Source: Isochrysis galbana
Lineage: Eukaryota; Haptophyta; Isochrysidales; Isochrysidaceae
Assembly (NCBI GenBank): GCA_018136815.1
Contig: CM030937.1
Coordinates: 690,553 to 754,552, forward strand
DNA length: 64,000 nt
Reading direction: 5' to 3'
Shown piece after piece: positions 32,226 through 43,377 of this stretch (its first letter is position 1; each line of letters opens with the position of its first letter). The notes beneath the pieces were generated by a model. That model saw only the letters and a list, made by a program, of their open reading frames with translations. It made no database searches and had not been told where the DNA came from. The position numbers were made by a program, and so were the translations under genes.

Positions 32226-33295
32226 CACGGCGACCCTTGCCGAGCGTCACTGCGGCGTGACCGATGACTGAGTGGCGTGGACGGCGTGGGGAAAGTATTC
32301 GAGGCCCAAGGAAGATTGCAGGCAGTACCATCTTTCCTTGTGTGTATGGCTTCGCGCCGCCTAAGTCACAGCCGCTAGATCTCCCCCCCCCCCCCCCCCC
32401 CCTCTTTCCCACGCTCGCCGGACGGCCGCACGTTGGCCGCTGATCCACGATCTACAAGCACGGAGATGTGCGTTGCGCTCTTCTCCACCCAACCCATTGT
32501 CTTCTCAATCGCACCCATTATCTTCTGTATCGTACCTTTCATCGTTCGGTATCTCCTCCTATTGGACGTCTTCAGCTTAGTTTTACGGCATCAGCCCCTC
32601 ACGTCGCGATTTCGTACTCACGAGAACAAGCACACGTGGGCGCATGATGTCACGTACTACGGCGTTAGGTCGATTGGGACGTTAGGCGCTGAATATCAAT
32701 GAGCGGGAGAGACGCCGCGCATGTGCGTTGAATACGTCGCTTACAATGTGCGTGCGCGAGGGTGGTGGTGTACGTGCATGTGTGGTACTTTGCCGCCGGT
32801 GTTGCCATTCAACCGCCTCGCTTCCCAATTTGTGAATGCTCGAGTGTTGGGCACTTGTGTATTTGAGTTGTTGTGGGAGTGGTGGAGTGGATGTGGGTGC
32901 GTGTGGGCCTGTCAATGAGGGGAGGACTTCATGGACACCAGGGGTCGCGGAGGGGCGGGCACATATGGCGAGGGAGGCTGGGCGCCGGCGAGCACATCGC
33001 CGGTGCTGACATGGCATGGGGCGCAGCGCGGCCAGACAGATCCAGACCCCTGCAGACGCTGGCTACTAACACTAGCGGCCCCAAAGGCGTTCCTTACGTC
33101 CATAAAAAGGTCCGTGGACAAAATACTGTGGACAAACGCGAACACGGGGCGCAACCCCCAATGAATCAAGCACCCGGAACTCCCGCTAAAAAGCGATTCC
33201 GACACAAAGAACCCCAGCTAGGGCGAGGTCTCCTAGACTCGGACGATCACATGTCACATGAAAGCCCTTCAAGTCAAATGGATCCTCAATACCTC
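32226..33295. other. Intergenic region
   Basis: Poly-C run at 32385-32403. A short ORF at 32433-32702 encodes a hydrophobic stretch but lacks an ATG start and support. Nothing else seen. Confidence 0.4.
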
Positions 33296-33460
33296 AACTA
33301 ATTTTACAGTCAGTTGCCATGGAGCGCGCCGGCGCGCTTCCCTTCTCCTTCGCCCCCCCCCCCGCCGAGGGCGCCCCCGCAGTCCCGATGGAGCAGTTGC
33401 TGGCGAAGCGCGAAGCAAGCGACCGCGTCCACCAGCAAAGGCCGAAAAAAATCTGAGAAG
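33296..33460 (+). repeat. Repeat R1 copy
   Basis: Starts CAACTAATTTTACAG..., has GCCATGGAGCGCGCCGGCGC and ends GCCGAAAAAAATCTGAGAAG, matching the reverse complement of 6735-6905 over its whole length. Confidence 0.6.
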
Positions 33461-33689
33461 GACGCCTGGCACGCACTACCGTTCCGCCGCCGCCACTGCC
33501 CTTGATTTCCCTTCGCTCGAACCTACTTTTATAAGTGGGGGTCAATGGGGGCCTCGCGCCCCCCTCTCTCCATTGCGGACACCCCCCGGGGTGGGCCCGT
33601 ACATTCAACCCCAGCCCCTGCCCTCTGGCAGGGGCAGGGCACTCATCAATACAGCCCAGACCCCTAGTGGGCGCGGGCCGCGAGCCGCA

Positions 33690-33905
33690 CTCCCAGGCCC
33701 GCATGGGCCTGCTCTCGTACTGACTCCCCCCCCCATCCCTGGTCGCCAGGCAGACAGGGGCCTCCGGGCGGCACCCAAGGCCAGCGAGGCGAGCGAGGGA
33801 GAGGCAGGGGGGGCCAGGGGCTGAGCCCCAGCCTCCACTGCCCCCTGAGCTGCCCTTGCTGGCCCTCTGGGCGCCCCTGAAGGACCTCTGAGAGCAGGCC
33901 ATGGC
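33690..33905 (+). repeat. R5 fragment
   Basis: CAGGCAGACAGGGGCC, GAGCGAGGGAGAGGCAGGGG and CCCCAGCCTCCACTGCCCCC parallel 35695-35800, followed by a weaker match to the GCGCGCCGCAGGC region. Preceded by GC-rich sequence sharing short blocks with 1033-1055 (CCCCTGCC). Confidence 0.45.
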
Positions 33906-34249
33906 GCGCCGCATGGCGACGCGCCGCAGGGACCGGGGCGGAAGAGAATGGAACGAGGGAGAGGGGGGGATTTGCACCCCCCCCGATGGAGTGTGGTGAG
34001 AAACGAGCCCCGTTTGCGTTAGCAAACGGGCGAAGGGGGGCGGCTGGCGACAGGAGAGGCGAGAAGAAGGGAGTGGCTCAAGACGTCCCTGTGGCAGGTA
34101 TCGGGGGGCGCAGACATTTATTTCTTCGAGGACCGCTCGCGGCGCGAGCTGTAAGGGCCGTTCTCCTTTTTTGACGAGAGGTTCCTCCCCCCCCCCCGGT
34201 GCTTTTTCCCGGAGAGTCGGCCGGCGTCGACCGGACCGCCTCAATGGGT

Positions 34250-34420
34250 TTTCCCTCATTTTAACTTGTGGGGAGTTAGAATGGGAGCCGGAGGCCTGCG
34301 AGGGGGGAGATGTGGAAGGGTGCATAGGAGTATGTATCTGTGACAACAGCACGCGCCAAGGTGTACGGGCAGGTGCGCTGAGGGCTGTCGTGTTAGTACC
34401 GGGCTAGTGAGAGTAGTGGT
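34250..34420 (+). repeat. Repeat R3, copy 2
   Basis: Reverse-complement match to 8785-9015 (GTTAGTACCGGGCTAGTG near 34397, GCGAGGGGGGAGATGTG near 34300). Non-coding. Confidence 0.5.
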
Positions 34421-34434
34421 ACTAATGCTCAGAT

Positions 34435-34560
34435 AGATTGGTCTTGATTTCCCTTCGCTCCACCTCCTCCCCTTCCCCCCTTCGTTCCTTTTTCTTTGGT
34501 TTCCGGGTTGCGGCCCAGGTACACTACCATCATCTACCATGGGCCCGGTTGGGATTCCGT
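34435..34560 (+). repeat. Repeat R4, copy 1 (copy 2 inside 38722-38965)
   Basis: TCCCTTCGCTCCACCTCCTCCCCTTCCCCC, then TTTTTCTTTGGTTTCCGGG (segments quoted in short form), parallel 38815-38905 in the same orientation, including GGCCCAGGTACACTACC versus GGCCTCGGTGCGCTACC. Evidence kept to these blocks; no coding potential. Confidence 0.4.
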
Positions 34561-35019
34561 GGGTTTTGGGCACAGGCTTTTTGGTATTAGTTTGTCGATT
34601 TTCTAGGTGGTCCAGGCGAGTCTGCTATTGGTCCTAGTGTGGACAATTCTCCCGGGTCGAGCGAGTACCCGGGTGTTCTGGGTGTGTGCGTATGTCGCGT
34701 GTCGTGTAGTTTTTGTTCGTTTATGATTTCAGTCGCACCAGGGTTTGAAATTTGCTTTATAGGCAATATATATGCATTATGGGGCGTCGGGGCTCTAATT
34801 TAATATATGTCTAGGCACTAGGCACCTTTTAAATGAAAGAAGCACATCTCTCAGTGGGAGCGACGCCCAATTCGGCTCGTGTGAGCCGCCAAAGCGCCGA
34901 GCGTGCCGAGCGTGTGCTAGGGAGGAGACCAGAAGCGTTCATTTACCCCCCATCTGCTAGCACCTTCCGTTGTTTGTTGTCACCTGGAGGTTACTCGACT
35001 CGACTCGACTCATCACGTG

Positions 35020-35320
35020 GTGGAGACGGAGGACGGAGGTGGTCGGAGTGGAGGAGAAGATGGAGGAGGTGGCGATGGCGGTGGGGACGGAGGACGGAGG
35101 TGGTGGAGAAGGCGGTGAGGACGGAGGAGGGAGGGATGGCGGTGAGGACGGAGGCGGTGGGTGTGGAGGAGAAGATGAAGGAGGTGACGATGGCGGCGAG
35201 GACGGAGGTGGTGGAGAAGGCGGTGAGGACGGAGGAGGCGGGGGTGTGGAGGAGAAGTTGGAGGAGGTGGCAATGGCGGTGAGGACGGAGGAGGGGGGGA
35301 TGGCGGTGAGGATGGAGGCC
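35020..35320 (+). repeat. GGA-rich minisatellite
   Basis: Diverged tandem units of about 36-40 bp built from GACGGAGGTGGTGGAGAAGG, GCGGTGAGGACGGAGG and GGAGGAGAAG. Frame-independent translations give repeated VRTE or GGED peptides. The ORF at 34833-35282 is probably not a gene. Confidence 0.7.
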
Positions 35321-35449
35321 CCGTCTTCCGTCTTTTGTCAGACCGGATGACTCCTTCGGACGAGGATTCTGAAAAGGCCGGGAGACTCTCCGAGCCGCTT
35401 TCGCCGGGGCTTTCCGCTCACGGTCAAAAATGCCCCCCCCCCCCCATAT

Positions 35450-36235
35450 TAGTACTTAAAGAGCCCAACTAAGTTTATACTTGGTTGCCCCATGGGGGGG
35501 CACGAGCCCCCCCCTCTCTCCACTCCTCCCCTGCCATGGGGGAGGAACCACCCATGCTCCTGGCACGCCTGATGGCTTGCCAGGAGCAGAATGCCCTGCT
35601 GGCCCACTCTCTCACTGGCAGGCTTGCCTGCCTCGCGCGTCCTGGCCTGTCGTGGCCAGCCCATCGCTCCAACCCCCCCTGCCCCCCTGTTCGACAGGCA
35701 GACAGGTGCAGATTGGGGACCCCTGAGGCACAGGAGCGCCAGCGAGGGAGAGGCAGGGGAGGCCAGGGCCCAGCCCCAGCCTCCTCTGCCCCCTGAGCTG
35801 GCCTCCAGGGGCCTCCAGGGGTCGCCAGGGGCAGCTGCAGGCCTGCCGCAGGCGCGCCATCGCGCGCGCCTGCAGGAGAGGGGAGAGAGAGCGCGGAGAA
35901 GGGGGTGGGCGGAGCGAGAGCTCCGCTCACCGGAAAATAGGTAAGTCCCGCACCTGTTTACAGGATAAGTCGGGACCGAGGCCGCCGCCAGCCCGGTAGG
36001 CGTAGGAGGAAGGGGGGAACGGATCGCCGGGGGGGGGCGCGGGCCACCGACCATATCTAAGCCCTTTTCCCCTATCCCCCTAGTAGTGCACGGGGGGAGT
36101 CGCCTGATGGCGGGGGGGAAAGGGCCGGGGGAGTGGGGGTGTAGAAAGTTTCCTACGTGAGTAGAAAGTAGAGGCTGCACGGTCGCGTGTGCGGTGAGAC
36201 TATTAAGAAATTAATTGATAGTACTTAAAGAGCCC
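35450..36235 (+). mobile_element. R5 retroposon, full-length copy with 17-bp target-site duplication
   Basis: The element 35467-36218 (about 752 bp) is flanked by identical TAGTACTTAAAGAGCCC at 35450-35466 and 36219-36235. The 5' end is AACTAAGTTTATACTTGGTT (shared with R1); the 3' end is GCGGTGAGACTATTAAGAAATTAATTGA. A long direct duplication, no inverted ends, an A/T-rich 3' end and 5'-truncated relatives (470-965) fit target-primed retroposition (SINE-like or non-autonomous LINE). No protein is encoded: ORFs on both strands are GC-rich low complexity. Confidence 0.7.
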
Positions 36236-36240
36236 CGTTT

Positions 36241-36400
36241 GACCGTTTGACCGCCCTAGTATTTGGCCAGAGACCAAATACATATGTATTTGGTTGTATT
36301 TGACGCGCGTCTTGGGTTGTAGGCCTCGAATGTATTTGAATAAATGTGTTTGACCGGAGGCCAAATACATATGTATTTGGCTGTAGGAGTATTTGCAGGC
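36241..36400. repeat. Two copies of a perfect 20-bp palindrome in an imperfect tandem duplication
   Basis: CCAAATACATATGTATTTGG occurs at 36274-36293 and 36361-36380, 87 bp apart. Around each are related GACC(G)GAGGCC-like and GTATTTG blocks. The second half of the interval has further TGTATTTG copies (about 36325-36350). Directly abuts the R5 duplication. Confidence 0.75.
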
Positions 36401-36639
36401 CCCAGCCCCGTATTTCCCATCCAGGGTGTAATCGTGCAGCAAGAGCGGCGAGCAGTAGACGGAGCCGTTGATGTTTGATGTTCGCGAGCCCCTGGCGAAA
36501 TAAAAATGTCTCCGGCCCCCCACCTCCTAGAAGTAAATAAGGCCAAGTAAACTCTACTCTATCCTCCCCCGCTCTCCTTGATGAGAGTAGCGAGCGAGCG
36601 TCTCTCCCGCGCGCCCCCGCCTGGGTCTGGCTGCGCTCG

Positions 36640-36800
36640 GCTCCCTCCCCCTCATCGTCCCCCTCGTCCTCGCCCTCTGCGCCCCTTCCCCCCCCCTCCC
36701 CCCCCTCCACCTCCCTTCCACCTCCCCCCGTCTCCCCCATCCCTTTCTCTCCCCCTCCCGCTCTCCCTATCTCACTCATCCGCTCACTCTCCCTCCTAAA
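36640..36800 (+). repeat. Polypyrimidine tract
   Basis: CT/C-run sequence on the plus strand ending about 90 bp before ATG 36888, the same arrangement as at 2911, 12264 and 52872. Confidence 0.6.
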
Positions 36801-36887
36801 CACGTCCACCTTCCGCCCCACCCGCCCTCCACAGTCCCCCTTCCCGGTCTTTCGTGCCCTCTCCCGTGCTCTTTCACGCTGGTTCAA

Positions 36888-37235
36888 ATGCTCGGCCAGC
36901 GCGATGGGCCCGTGACGGCGCCGTCTGGCGTGTGTGAGGGTGCTGATCTCCGCGCTGAGCTCCGTGCGCTCAAGCCACTGCTCACGCTCGAGTGCGGTGC
37001 CGGCCGGCCCAATGGTGTGCTGAAGGCAGTCAACCAGAGCTTCTGCATCGCCGACGAAGGCGACCAAGATGGAGAAGATCCCGAGCCGTGCTACCTGCTA
37101 GGAGCAGAGCTGTCGAAGACATCAGCCATGCACGCGCTCGATGCGCTTGCACTTCCGCCTAGCGGGTGGATTGATCCTGACCGCCACTTACCCGCTTTCC
37201 CCGTATTTGGCATGCTGTCGCCCTCGTGTTGGAGG
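36888..37235 (+). CDS. Hypothetical protein, first exon of a spliced gene
   Basis: The open frame from ATG 36888 gives 115 residues ending at a strong donor, TTGGAG|GTAAGC, at 37235. The peptide is acidic with a central DEGDQDGEDPEPCYLLGAEL and has no recognised domain. The upstream polypyrimidine tract and the donor argue for a real exon. The polarity of the reading agrees with coding traces further downstream to 38.7 kb. Confidence 0.4.
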
Positions 37236-37399
37236 TAAGCTGATGATCAAGCCCTGCCGCTAGTGTACGTGCCATCTCACAGCACTGAGTGATTCACCTC
37301 GAATGTCGTCACATGCAATCATATCAAACTGCTTGTGAGACTTCGCCCAAGGTGCACCAGTTTCAAGTAATGGGCTCCCCAACCCACGCCTTGACGAAG

Positions 37400-38730
37400 G
37401 CAGTGAATGCATGTCCTGACCCTATCGTGGCAGATATGCTCGCGTGGAGCGCCGGAAGACGGGTCGTCTACGGCTTGCGCCGCCGTCATTGCATTTGGCT
37501 CATTTGTCTGGGGAAGCCGCACAGCGATGGATGCACCCAGCAAATTCTCGGGTTCGCTCGGGCCTAAGAATTGTGCTGCGCTCCTCCTGCTTGCCCTTCT
37601 TGCTGGACAGGTTTCCCACACGGCTCTCGGCCGGCCGGATGCGACGTGACACAATATCGACCACAATTACCAAACTCCAGGGCAACGTCCTCTCGCCTGC
37701 AGAAGAGAGGACACTTGTGGTGGTGGCTCGAGTGGTTGTGGACCCAAAAGCCACCGCCACGTTGATGATGGCTAGAGAAAGGCATCCACATGCGCTCTCA
37801 CCCATCGTGCTTCTATCGCGGGTGAGCCCATAAATATTCTTCACCCTGTCACCACCTCATGCTTGTGACGCAAGGTGCGGAACGGCGTTCACAGGTCCAG
37901 CTTGCGCGTGCGCGCGCAATACCGCTCCAAACTCATGTTGGTATCCGCTGCCTCTCACACGCAGGAGGCGGATGTCGCCTCGGACACGGCTGCGTCGATG
38001 TTTGGGATAGTCCCAGGAACACGAAGACATATGCCTCTGCGCAGCTCCCGTCGTTCGTTGTCCCCGGCAGGATTGCTCCTGCTCATCCACACCGTTATAA
38101 TTGGCGCAAATGTTCTGGTTGCGGTACGCATCTCCCCGTTGATATATCACGGGCCCTCAACCCTCAGCCACAAAGATGTGACGATTGACAAGCTGTTGAC
38201 GACCTTACTGTCCCTACCCTCTTCTTGAGTAGATTCGAGGGATGCTCATTTGGCAGATGGTGCAGCGTTTCCGAGTTGTGGAATGGATACATCGAATCCA
38301 GCCACATATGCCCACCACAATACGAACCGTTAGGCTTTGGAACCTCTTCGTGAGCGGCGTTTGCTTTCCGTTCCGTGCCGTAACTGTACTGCCAGGCGCG
38401 AGAAGAGTCGGCATAATTGCTCGGAACGCTTGGGTCGGCCTCAGGGGCACACTAGCGGCAGTACGATCGTGGCGTGTCCATATGCAGCGCCGACTTCCTT
38501 CACCTGCGGGATACCCTAGTGCACAAGGCGCTTCTCTAGCAATGTGAACAATGAGTGGGCGGGCCGAAGGAAAGAGACACACGTTGCTTGCCACATTGAC
38601 ATTCTTAGATGTAGGTGGGTGTGCCATTTGACAAGGCGATGGCATTGTCGGCAAGAATGCGGTGCTGAGAACTTCCAAGTTCGATATGCCGCTGGGGCGT
38701 GCGCATCAGAATCAAGGGCAATAGTAGGTT
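37400..38730 (+). pseudogene. Coding traces downstream of the 36888 exon (exons or decayed gene)
   Basis: Protein-like segments in several plus frames: 37640-37818 (VLSPAEERTLVVVARVVVDP, ending at donor CGG|GTGAGC), 37875-38025 (VRNGVHRSSLRVRAQYRSKL), 37990-38188 (RYNWRKCSGCGTHLPVD), 38229-38350 (RFEGCSFGRWCSVSELWNGY), 38345-38515 (VPCRNCTARREKSRHNCSER) and 38545-38700 (HIDILRCRWVCHLTRRWHCR). Many Cys pairs suggest a zinc-binding protein. I could not fix a single consistent exon chain, so it may be a multi-exon gene or a frameshifted remnant. Confidence 0.3.
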
Positions 38731-38965
38731 TACGTTTAAAAAAACATCTGAAGATTCTGGGCTACACACCTACTAAATTTGGGACTCCTCCTCGCTACTA
38801 ACATCGCCCTTATCTCCCCTCCCTTCACCTCTTCCCCTGCCCCCCTTCTCCCCTTCTTTCCTTTTTCTTCGCGGTTTCTGGGGTCCGGCCTCGGTGCGCT
38901 ACCTGAGGCCTGGTTCGGAATAGTAGGTTTACGTAGGTTGTCTAGGGGGGGAAACATCTGAAGAA
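38722..38965 (+). repeat. Repeat unit bounded by direct copies; includes R4 copy 2
   Basis: AATAGTAGGTTTACGT...AAACATCTGAAGATT occurs at about 38721-38757 and again at 38917-38961. Between them lies the R4 sequence shared with 34435-34560. The TCTGAAGATTCTGGGCTA end is the reverse complement of the R1 end at 6741, linking the families. Confidence 0.5.
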
Positions 38966-40051
38966 TCCGCTACCACTCTAGAGTGCCACTCTACCGACAC
39001 CTCCCTTTAAGGATAAAGGTACCCAGCTTTATAGGACGAGTCCTACAATGTAGGACGACGTTGTGAACTATCAAGACACGGTTCAATCTAGGAATGGGAG
39101 ACCAAAAGCGTTCAATTATCCCCATCCCTGCTGACACCTTTCATTGTCACCTGGAGGTTACTTGAGTCAACTTGACCCTTCACATGTTGAAACACACACG
39201 TGGTCTGACTCCATTCACTCGATTTGGGGCAGGGTGGATATATCGTTGAAATCACGATATCTCATGATATCCCATGTTGGTTTTCCCCTCCAAAGAAAAT
39301 TGATCGAATTCCTTTGAAAGCGATCGTTTTTTTTTTGTCAAGAGCCTGGTGCGCGCTTTCAGAACTGCCCCCTCTCCCTCCGCACTCGCCACTTCTCCCG
39401 CGCATTCTGACACCCCGCGCATTTCGACACTGCCGCCCCACCCCGCACGGCCCCCCTCGCCCGCCGCTCATTGACGCCACCTTCTTCTCCCTCCCTTCGG
39501 CCTCGCCGCGCCGCTTCCCCTCTCGCCGCCGCGCTTCCTCTCTCTCCACTGTGCGCTCTCCGCCCCTCTGCTCTTGCCACCCGCCTCCCTCGCCTCGCGT
39601 CGTTCTCTTCCAACAGCAGTGTCCGTCTTGGTCACCAGGGTACAGAACCCCCCGTCTTGTTCTGCCCCCTCACCTCTCTTGTGACACATCACCACAGCTC
39701 ATTCGTGCGCGCGCGCCCGCCGCCGGTGAGGGCCAACCCGCTACACCAGCCCGCTTCCTTCTTTTCTACGGGTGTGTGTGTGTGTGGGGGGGGGGGGTTG
39801 GCGGCCCGGTCGCACCACCATCCCGCTCCTCCCTTCACCAGTACCGTCTCCTCCAGAGCACTGTGTTCCTGGTTGCCGTTTGTCCTCCCCTCTTTGCTCT
39901 CCTTTCTTCCTTGCTCTGTTCCCACCCTCCACCTCTCTTCTCGCGACCTCCCGTAGGCGCCCTCGTTGCCCCAGTACCGGCGGGTGAACACAGTCCAGTG
40001 TTCCCTCCATAACGTGCTCCTCCATCTCTACTGGGGAGCGAAGTGTGAGTT
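38966..40051. other. Gene-free region with pyrimidine-rich tracts
   Basis: TC-rich plus-strand sequence at 39360-39620 and 39830-39960, split by a (GT)n/G run at 39770-39800. The long ORFs here are low-complexity Pro/Ser/Arg. It probably contains the promoter or 5' UTR of the 40052 ORF. Confidence 0.45.
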
Positions 40052-40603
40052 ATGGGTTCGTCGTGCACCATCCGCTTACTCTGTGACACCCACCCCGACT
40101 TCTGCAGCCTTCTCCCGACCACCGTGGGTGAGAAGGGAGTGGACTGCTGCCAGAGCATGCTGACCCGCCTCACCAAGGTGAGAGGTATCGGGTTTGCCAA
40201 ACTGGACGGGTTCAAGACGTGCGGCCTGTTCCTCACCGAGTTTGTGGTACCCCGGATGGCGATCACCTGCAAGGACTCCGCGTTGCTCTGTGTACCGATG
40301 ACCGATCTCCTCAACGAGAGGGTCGACGACTTGGAATACCACCCCCTCCTCCCCGGTGACTTTGAGGAGGTCGTCGATGTGGACGCCGATTTGAGGCTTG
40401 CGTTGAGCGAATTCACCGACTTTCACGGCATCATGATCATCATCGGAGTCCTTGAAGATGGCATGCTGGCGGTAGGCCAGCTGGTGATAGGGAGGCACAA
40501 GGAGTCCGATGGCTTATGGAGGGCGTTGTTCGCAGAAGACAGGTCGCGGCGGAGGTATCAAGGCACTCTCCGGTCGCGACTGCACCAACAGGCGACGTGG
40601 TGA
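40052..40603 (+). CDS. Hypothetical globular protein
   Basis: 183 residues from ATG 40052, following pyrimidine-rich sequence. The composition is balanced and globular with predicted strands (CKDSALLCVPMTDLL, HGIMIIIGVLEDGMLAVGQL) and no signal peptide. A Cys/Leu-rich N-terminus (SCTIRLLCDTHPDFCSLL) could be the start of a domain. No family recognised. The C-terminal 25 residues are basic and may lie past an unrecognised splice donor. Confidence 0.4.
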   Translation: MGSSCTIRLLCDTHPDFCSLLPTTVGEKGVDCCQSMLTRLTKVRGIGFAKLDGFKTCGLFLTEFVVPRMAITCKDSALLCVPMTDLLNERVDDLEYHPLLPGDFEEVVDVDADLRLALSEFTDFHGIMIIIGVLEDGMLAVGQLVIGRHKESDGLWRALFAEDRSRRRYQGTLRSRLHQQATW

Positions 40604-40860
40604 TGTATTGCACCGTGGGCGGACAGGTCACTGTTCACATCACTGAACTCCAACCAGACCTCGTCAGACATCTGTGCTATGCTCATAGACGATAGTGATT
40701 CCACGGAACGCTTCCTTTTTCCTAGCAGCCCATTCACGACATCTTGGGGATCCCTTTCGCCCATAGGAAGCGCTCGTGGTACTAGGAAGATTAGATTATA
40801 TTAATCCTGTCACGAAATACCTAGGCCTACAGGCTTTGGCCATGCGTAAAAGCTAACGTT

Positions 40861-41211
40861 ATGTACGAAGGCGCTATGCGACCAGAAGCGCGCCCTTCCT
40901 CCTCGGTGCCACAAGGCAGACGAGACCATGGCAGGAGGCGGAGGGCGGAAGCTCTCCTACACTCTCACAAAAAAAAATGTACAAAATGTGGAAGACCACC
41001 TCCCGATTCGATCATGTATCAGAAGTTATGCAACCGCATTCTTGGTCGCCCCAATCCGGAGAAACACAACAATACTGAACGCAATTCCACGACAACAATA
41101 CTCATAAATAAAAGGCATAAAAGGCAGCCTACACCGTCTACGCGGAAGACTGACGATCACTCAAGTATCAGTGATGAAGACTGGAACAAGATTATTTCGG
41201 GAGATCTCTAA
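40861..41211 (+). CDS. Hypothetical basic protein with a CxxC pair
   Basis: 116 residues from ATG 40861. Basic, with CTKCGRPPPDSIMYQKLC in the middle and an acidic tail (SISDEDWNKIISGDL). The base composition is lower in GC than in neighbouring genes. Could be a viral or transposon relic; no match recognised. Confidence 0.3.
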   Translation: MYEGAMRPEARPSSSVPQGRRDHGRRRRAEALLHSHKKKCTKCGRPPPDSIMYQKLCNRILGRPNPEKHNNTERNSTTTILINKRHKRQPTPSTRKTDDHSSISDEDWNKIISGDL

Positions 41212-41330
41212 ACGTCACAAAAAGTCAGGTAAATCGGACCCCTTCGTTCAGGCTGACATCGCCAGCATACCCTCTTGCCAAACGAGTGGGTTGGATAGCG
41301 CTACCCTCATGATCCCCACGATCTTCCGCG

Positions 41331-41515
41331 ATTGAACGCTTTTCCATGCGGTGGGGGGGGGTGATGGTGATTGAACGCGTTCCACGTGTAGGCTGATGGT
41401 GATTGAACGCTTTTTCCATGCGGTGGGGGTGATGGTGATTGAGCGCGTTCCACGTGTAGGCTGATGGTGATTGAACGCTTTTCCATGCGGTGGGTGATGG
41501 TGATTGAGCGCTTCT
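41331..41515 (+). repeat. Tandem minisatellite, about 70-bp unit, 2.5 copies
   Basis: ATTGAACGCTTTTCCATGCG starts near 41331, 41402 and 41470. The unit also holds GGTGATGGTGATTGA and CGCGTTCCACGTGTAGGCTG; the copies differ by poly-G length and single bases. Confidence 0.75.
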
Positions 41516-43377
41516 CGCCTGGGGCAGCTAGGATTTGGTTTCTGTGTTCATCTCATTGCCCTCATTGAGTCCTCCTAGAGGCTCAAGACACCATTCTCAA
41601 AGCATAATGAGTCATTTTCCACTCGCGGAAGCCTTCCCGGCAAAAAACGGCGTTGTACCCTCCGCGAGCGCCGCGCTTCGTCGAGTACAGTGCCGTTTGC
41701 CTGTGTGGGAGGAGGGAGGCAGGTTGAGATGCGCGGCCCACGGTCTCACACACGGACGCAAGCCAGCAGGCAGAAGGCGGGGCGGGCGGTCATGGCTCAC
41801 CTCGACCCGACATGCGCATGCGCGCGCGTCAGTCGAGCTTTTCGGGCTTTTTTGTCGCGGGTCTTAAGAGGATCCGCTTTTAACGTGAATAAACGTCTTG
41901 TTTATGTATCAAATGTGGGTCGAATTTTTTGTTTTTTTGTCGGAAAAGTCGGCAGGGAAGGTGGATGGAACGTGCCTTTCTACTGTTATAGGTAGGGCGA
42001 TTATACTCATAGATGGGGGTTATACTCGTAGAGAGCGGGCACCACGCCCCCAAACTTGCGCTCACTTGCAGGGAGGGCCCAAACTTGCGGCGCAGTCCAG
42101 CAGCCCCCCAAACTTGCAGAACAATTTGTACAAGTATTGACCTGGGCCTAACAACGGCAGACACACCAGACTCACAGCACCAACACTCTCCGCACTAACA
42201 TATCTTCCCCACGGACTGACAGGGAGGGAACAAACAAGGAAGATAAGGAAGAGAATGCCGACAAGAGAGCGACGATGCGACGGACCATCCGAAGGTGAAT
42301 CGACAATTACGCGGGAAGAATAGGTGGAAGGTGGAAGGAAGGTAAGGCGGGCAGGGAATCGTAGAACACTCCCTGTTAACTGTTAAATGAAAACGCTGGT
42401 GACCGTTAGCAGCCCCCCCCGCGCTGGGGAAAGCCCTCCCAGCCCCTCAACGGCGAACACCTACAACGAGGACGAGGGCTAGCGCGGGGGAGAGGGAAGC
42501 GCGCGGGGCTAACGCGAGAACAAGGACAAGGAGGGGCTCAGGCGGCGGCGTTGTACAAGGAGAGAAGCGTGCAAAGCAGGCGAGGCAGCCAGGAGGGAAC
42601 GCGGCGGGAGCATGCAAAGAGTGCGGGTCGGTCGGTCAGTCCTTATAACCGTAGAGGTAGAGGGTGGATCGCGGATGCGACAGCAACTCGCCACTCCTCC
42701 TCCGCGCAAACGCAAAGGCGCACGGGGACGGGGAGGAGAATTCCCAAACTAAAACTAAGGACTAAGGAGTGGCAGATCGTAGATCCCGATCGATCCCCCC
42801 AAGAGTGGGGGCCGATGGTTTTATACCAAAATTGAGGCCGCCCGGCGCCGAAGCAAGAAAATGGGCGCCTTCTAATGTCTAATGCGTGGCGTCGCCTCTT
42901 TGGCAAGGAATGCTTGCAAGCAACCCGTTGCGCACCTTTTGCAGGAAATGGAAAAGATGCCCGAAAACTATCTCAAGTAGCCCGCGCAACAAACAACAAC
43001 AGCAGGCACTGACCATCAACATATTGAGGTCGCAAGCCTTTCAGGGACCACAAGGTAGACACTGTTGTAAACTGCAAAGTTGGATTATTTGTGTTGAAGA
43101 TAGGGAATGAGATCGAATTTTACCGTGAATACTATGATCCAGAGGTCGAATGTGCACGCCTCCAATTTCGTGCATGTTCCAGGTGGGCGGCTTATCCTAG
43201 TCCACGACCTCTCGAGTCGCTCATGTTCTAGCGCTCGGTTTGCTGTTCCTGTTCAAAAATTCGTCTTGGCATGCAAGCACAGCAACACAAGCATAGTGCG
43301 GCATGCAGAACGAATTCATCCATCCTGGGAACCAAACGATGCAGCTTCTAGGTGCATAGCCGCAAGGGTACTCATTC
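41516..43377. other. Intergenic region
   Basis: Short ORFs only. An AT-rich patch lies at 41870-42050, and AACTTGCG is repeated near 42053-42120. No gene supported. Confidence 0.4.

Noticed and set aside
34833-35350. Minisatellite-encoded VRTE/GGED repeat protein
   Set aside because: Open in several frames, length set by the DNA repeat, no flanking unique coding sequence.
41331-41515. Possible CRISPR array
   Set aside because: Repeats are contiguous and about 70 bp without unique spacers; eukaryotic minisatellite.
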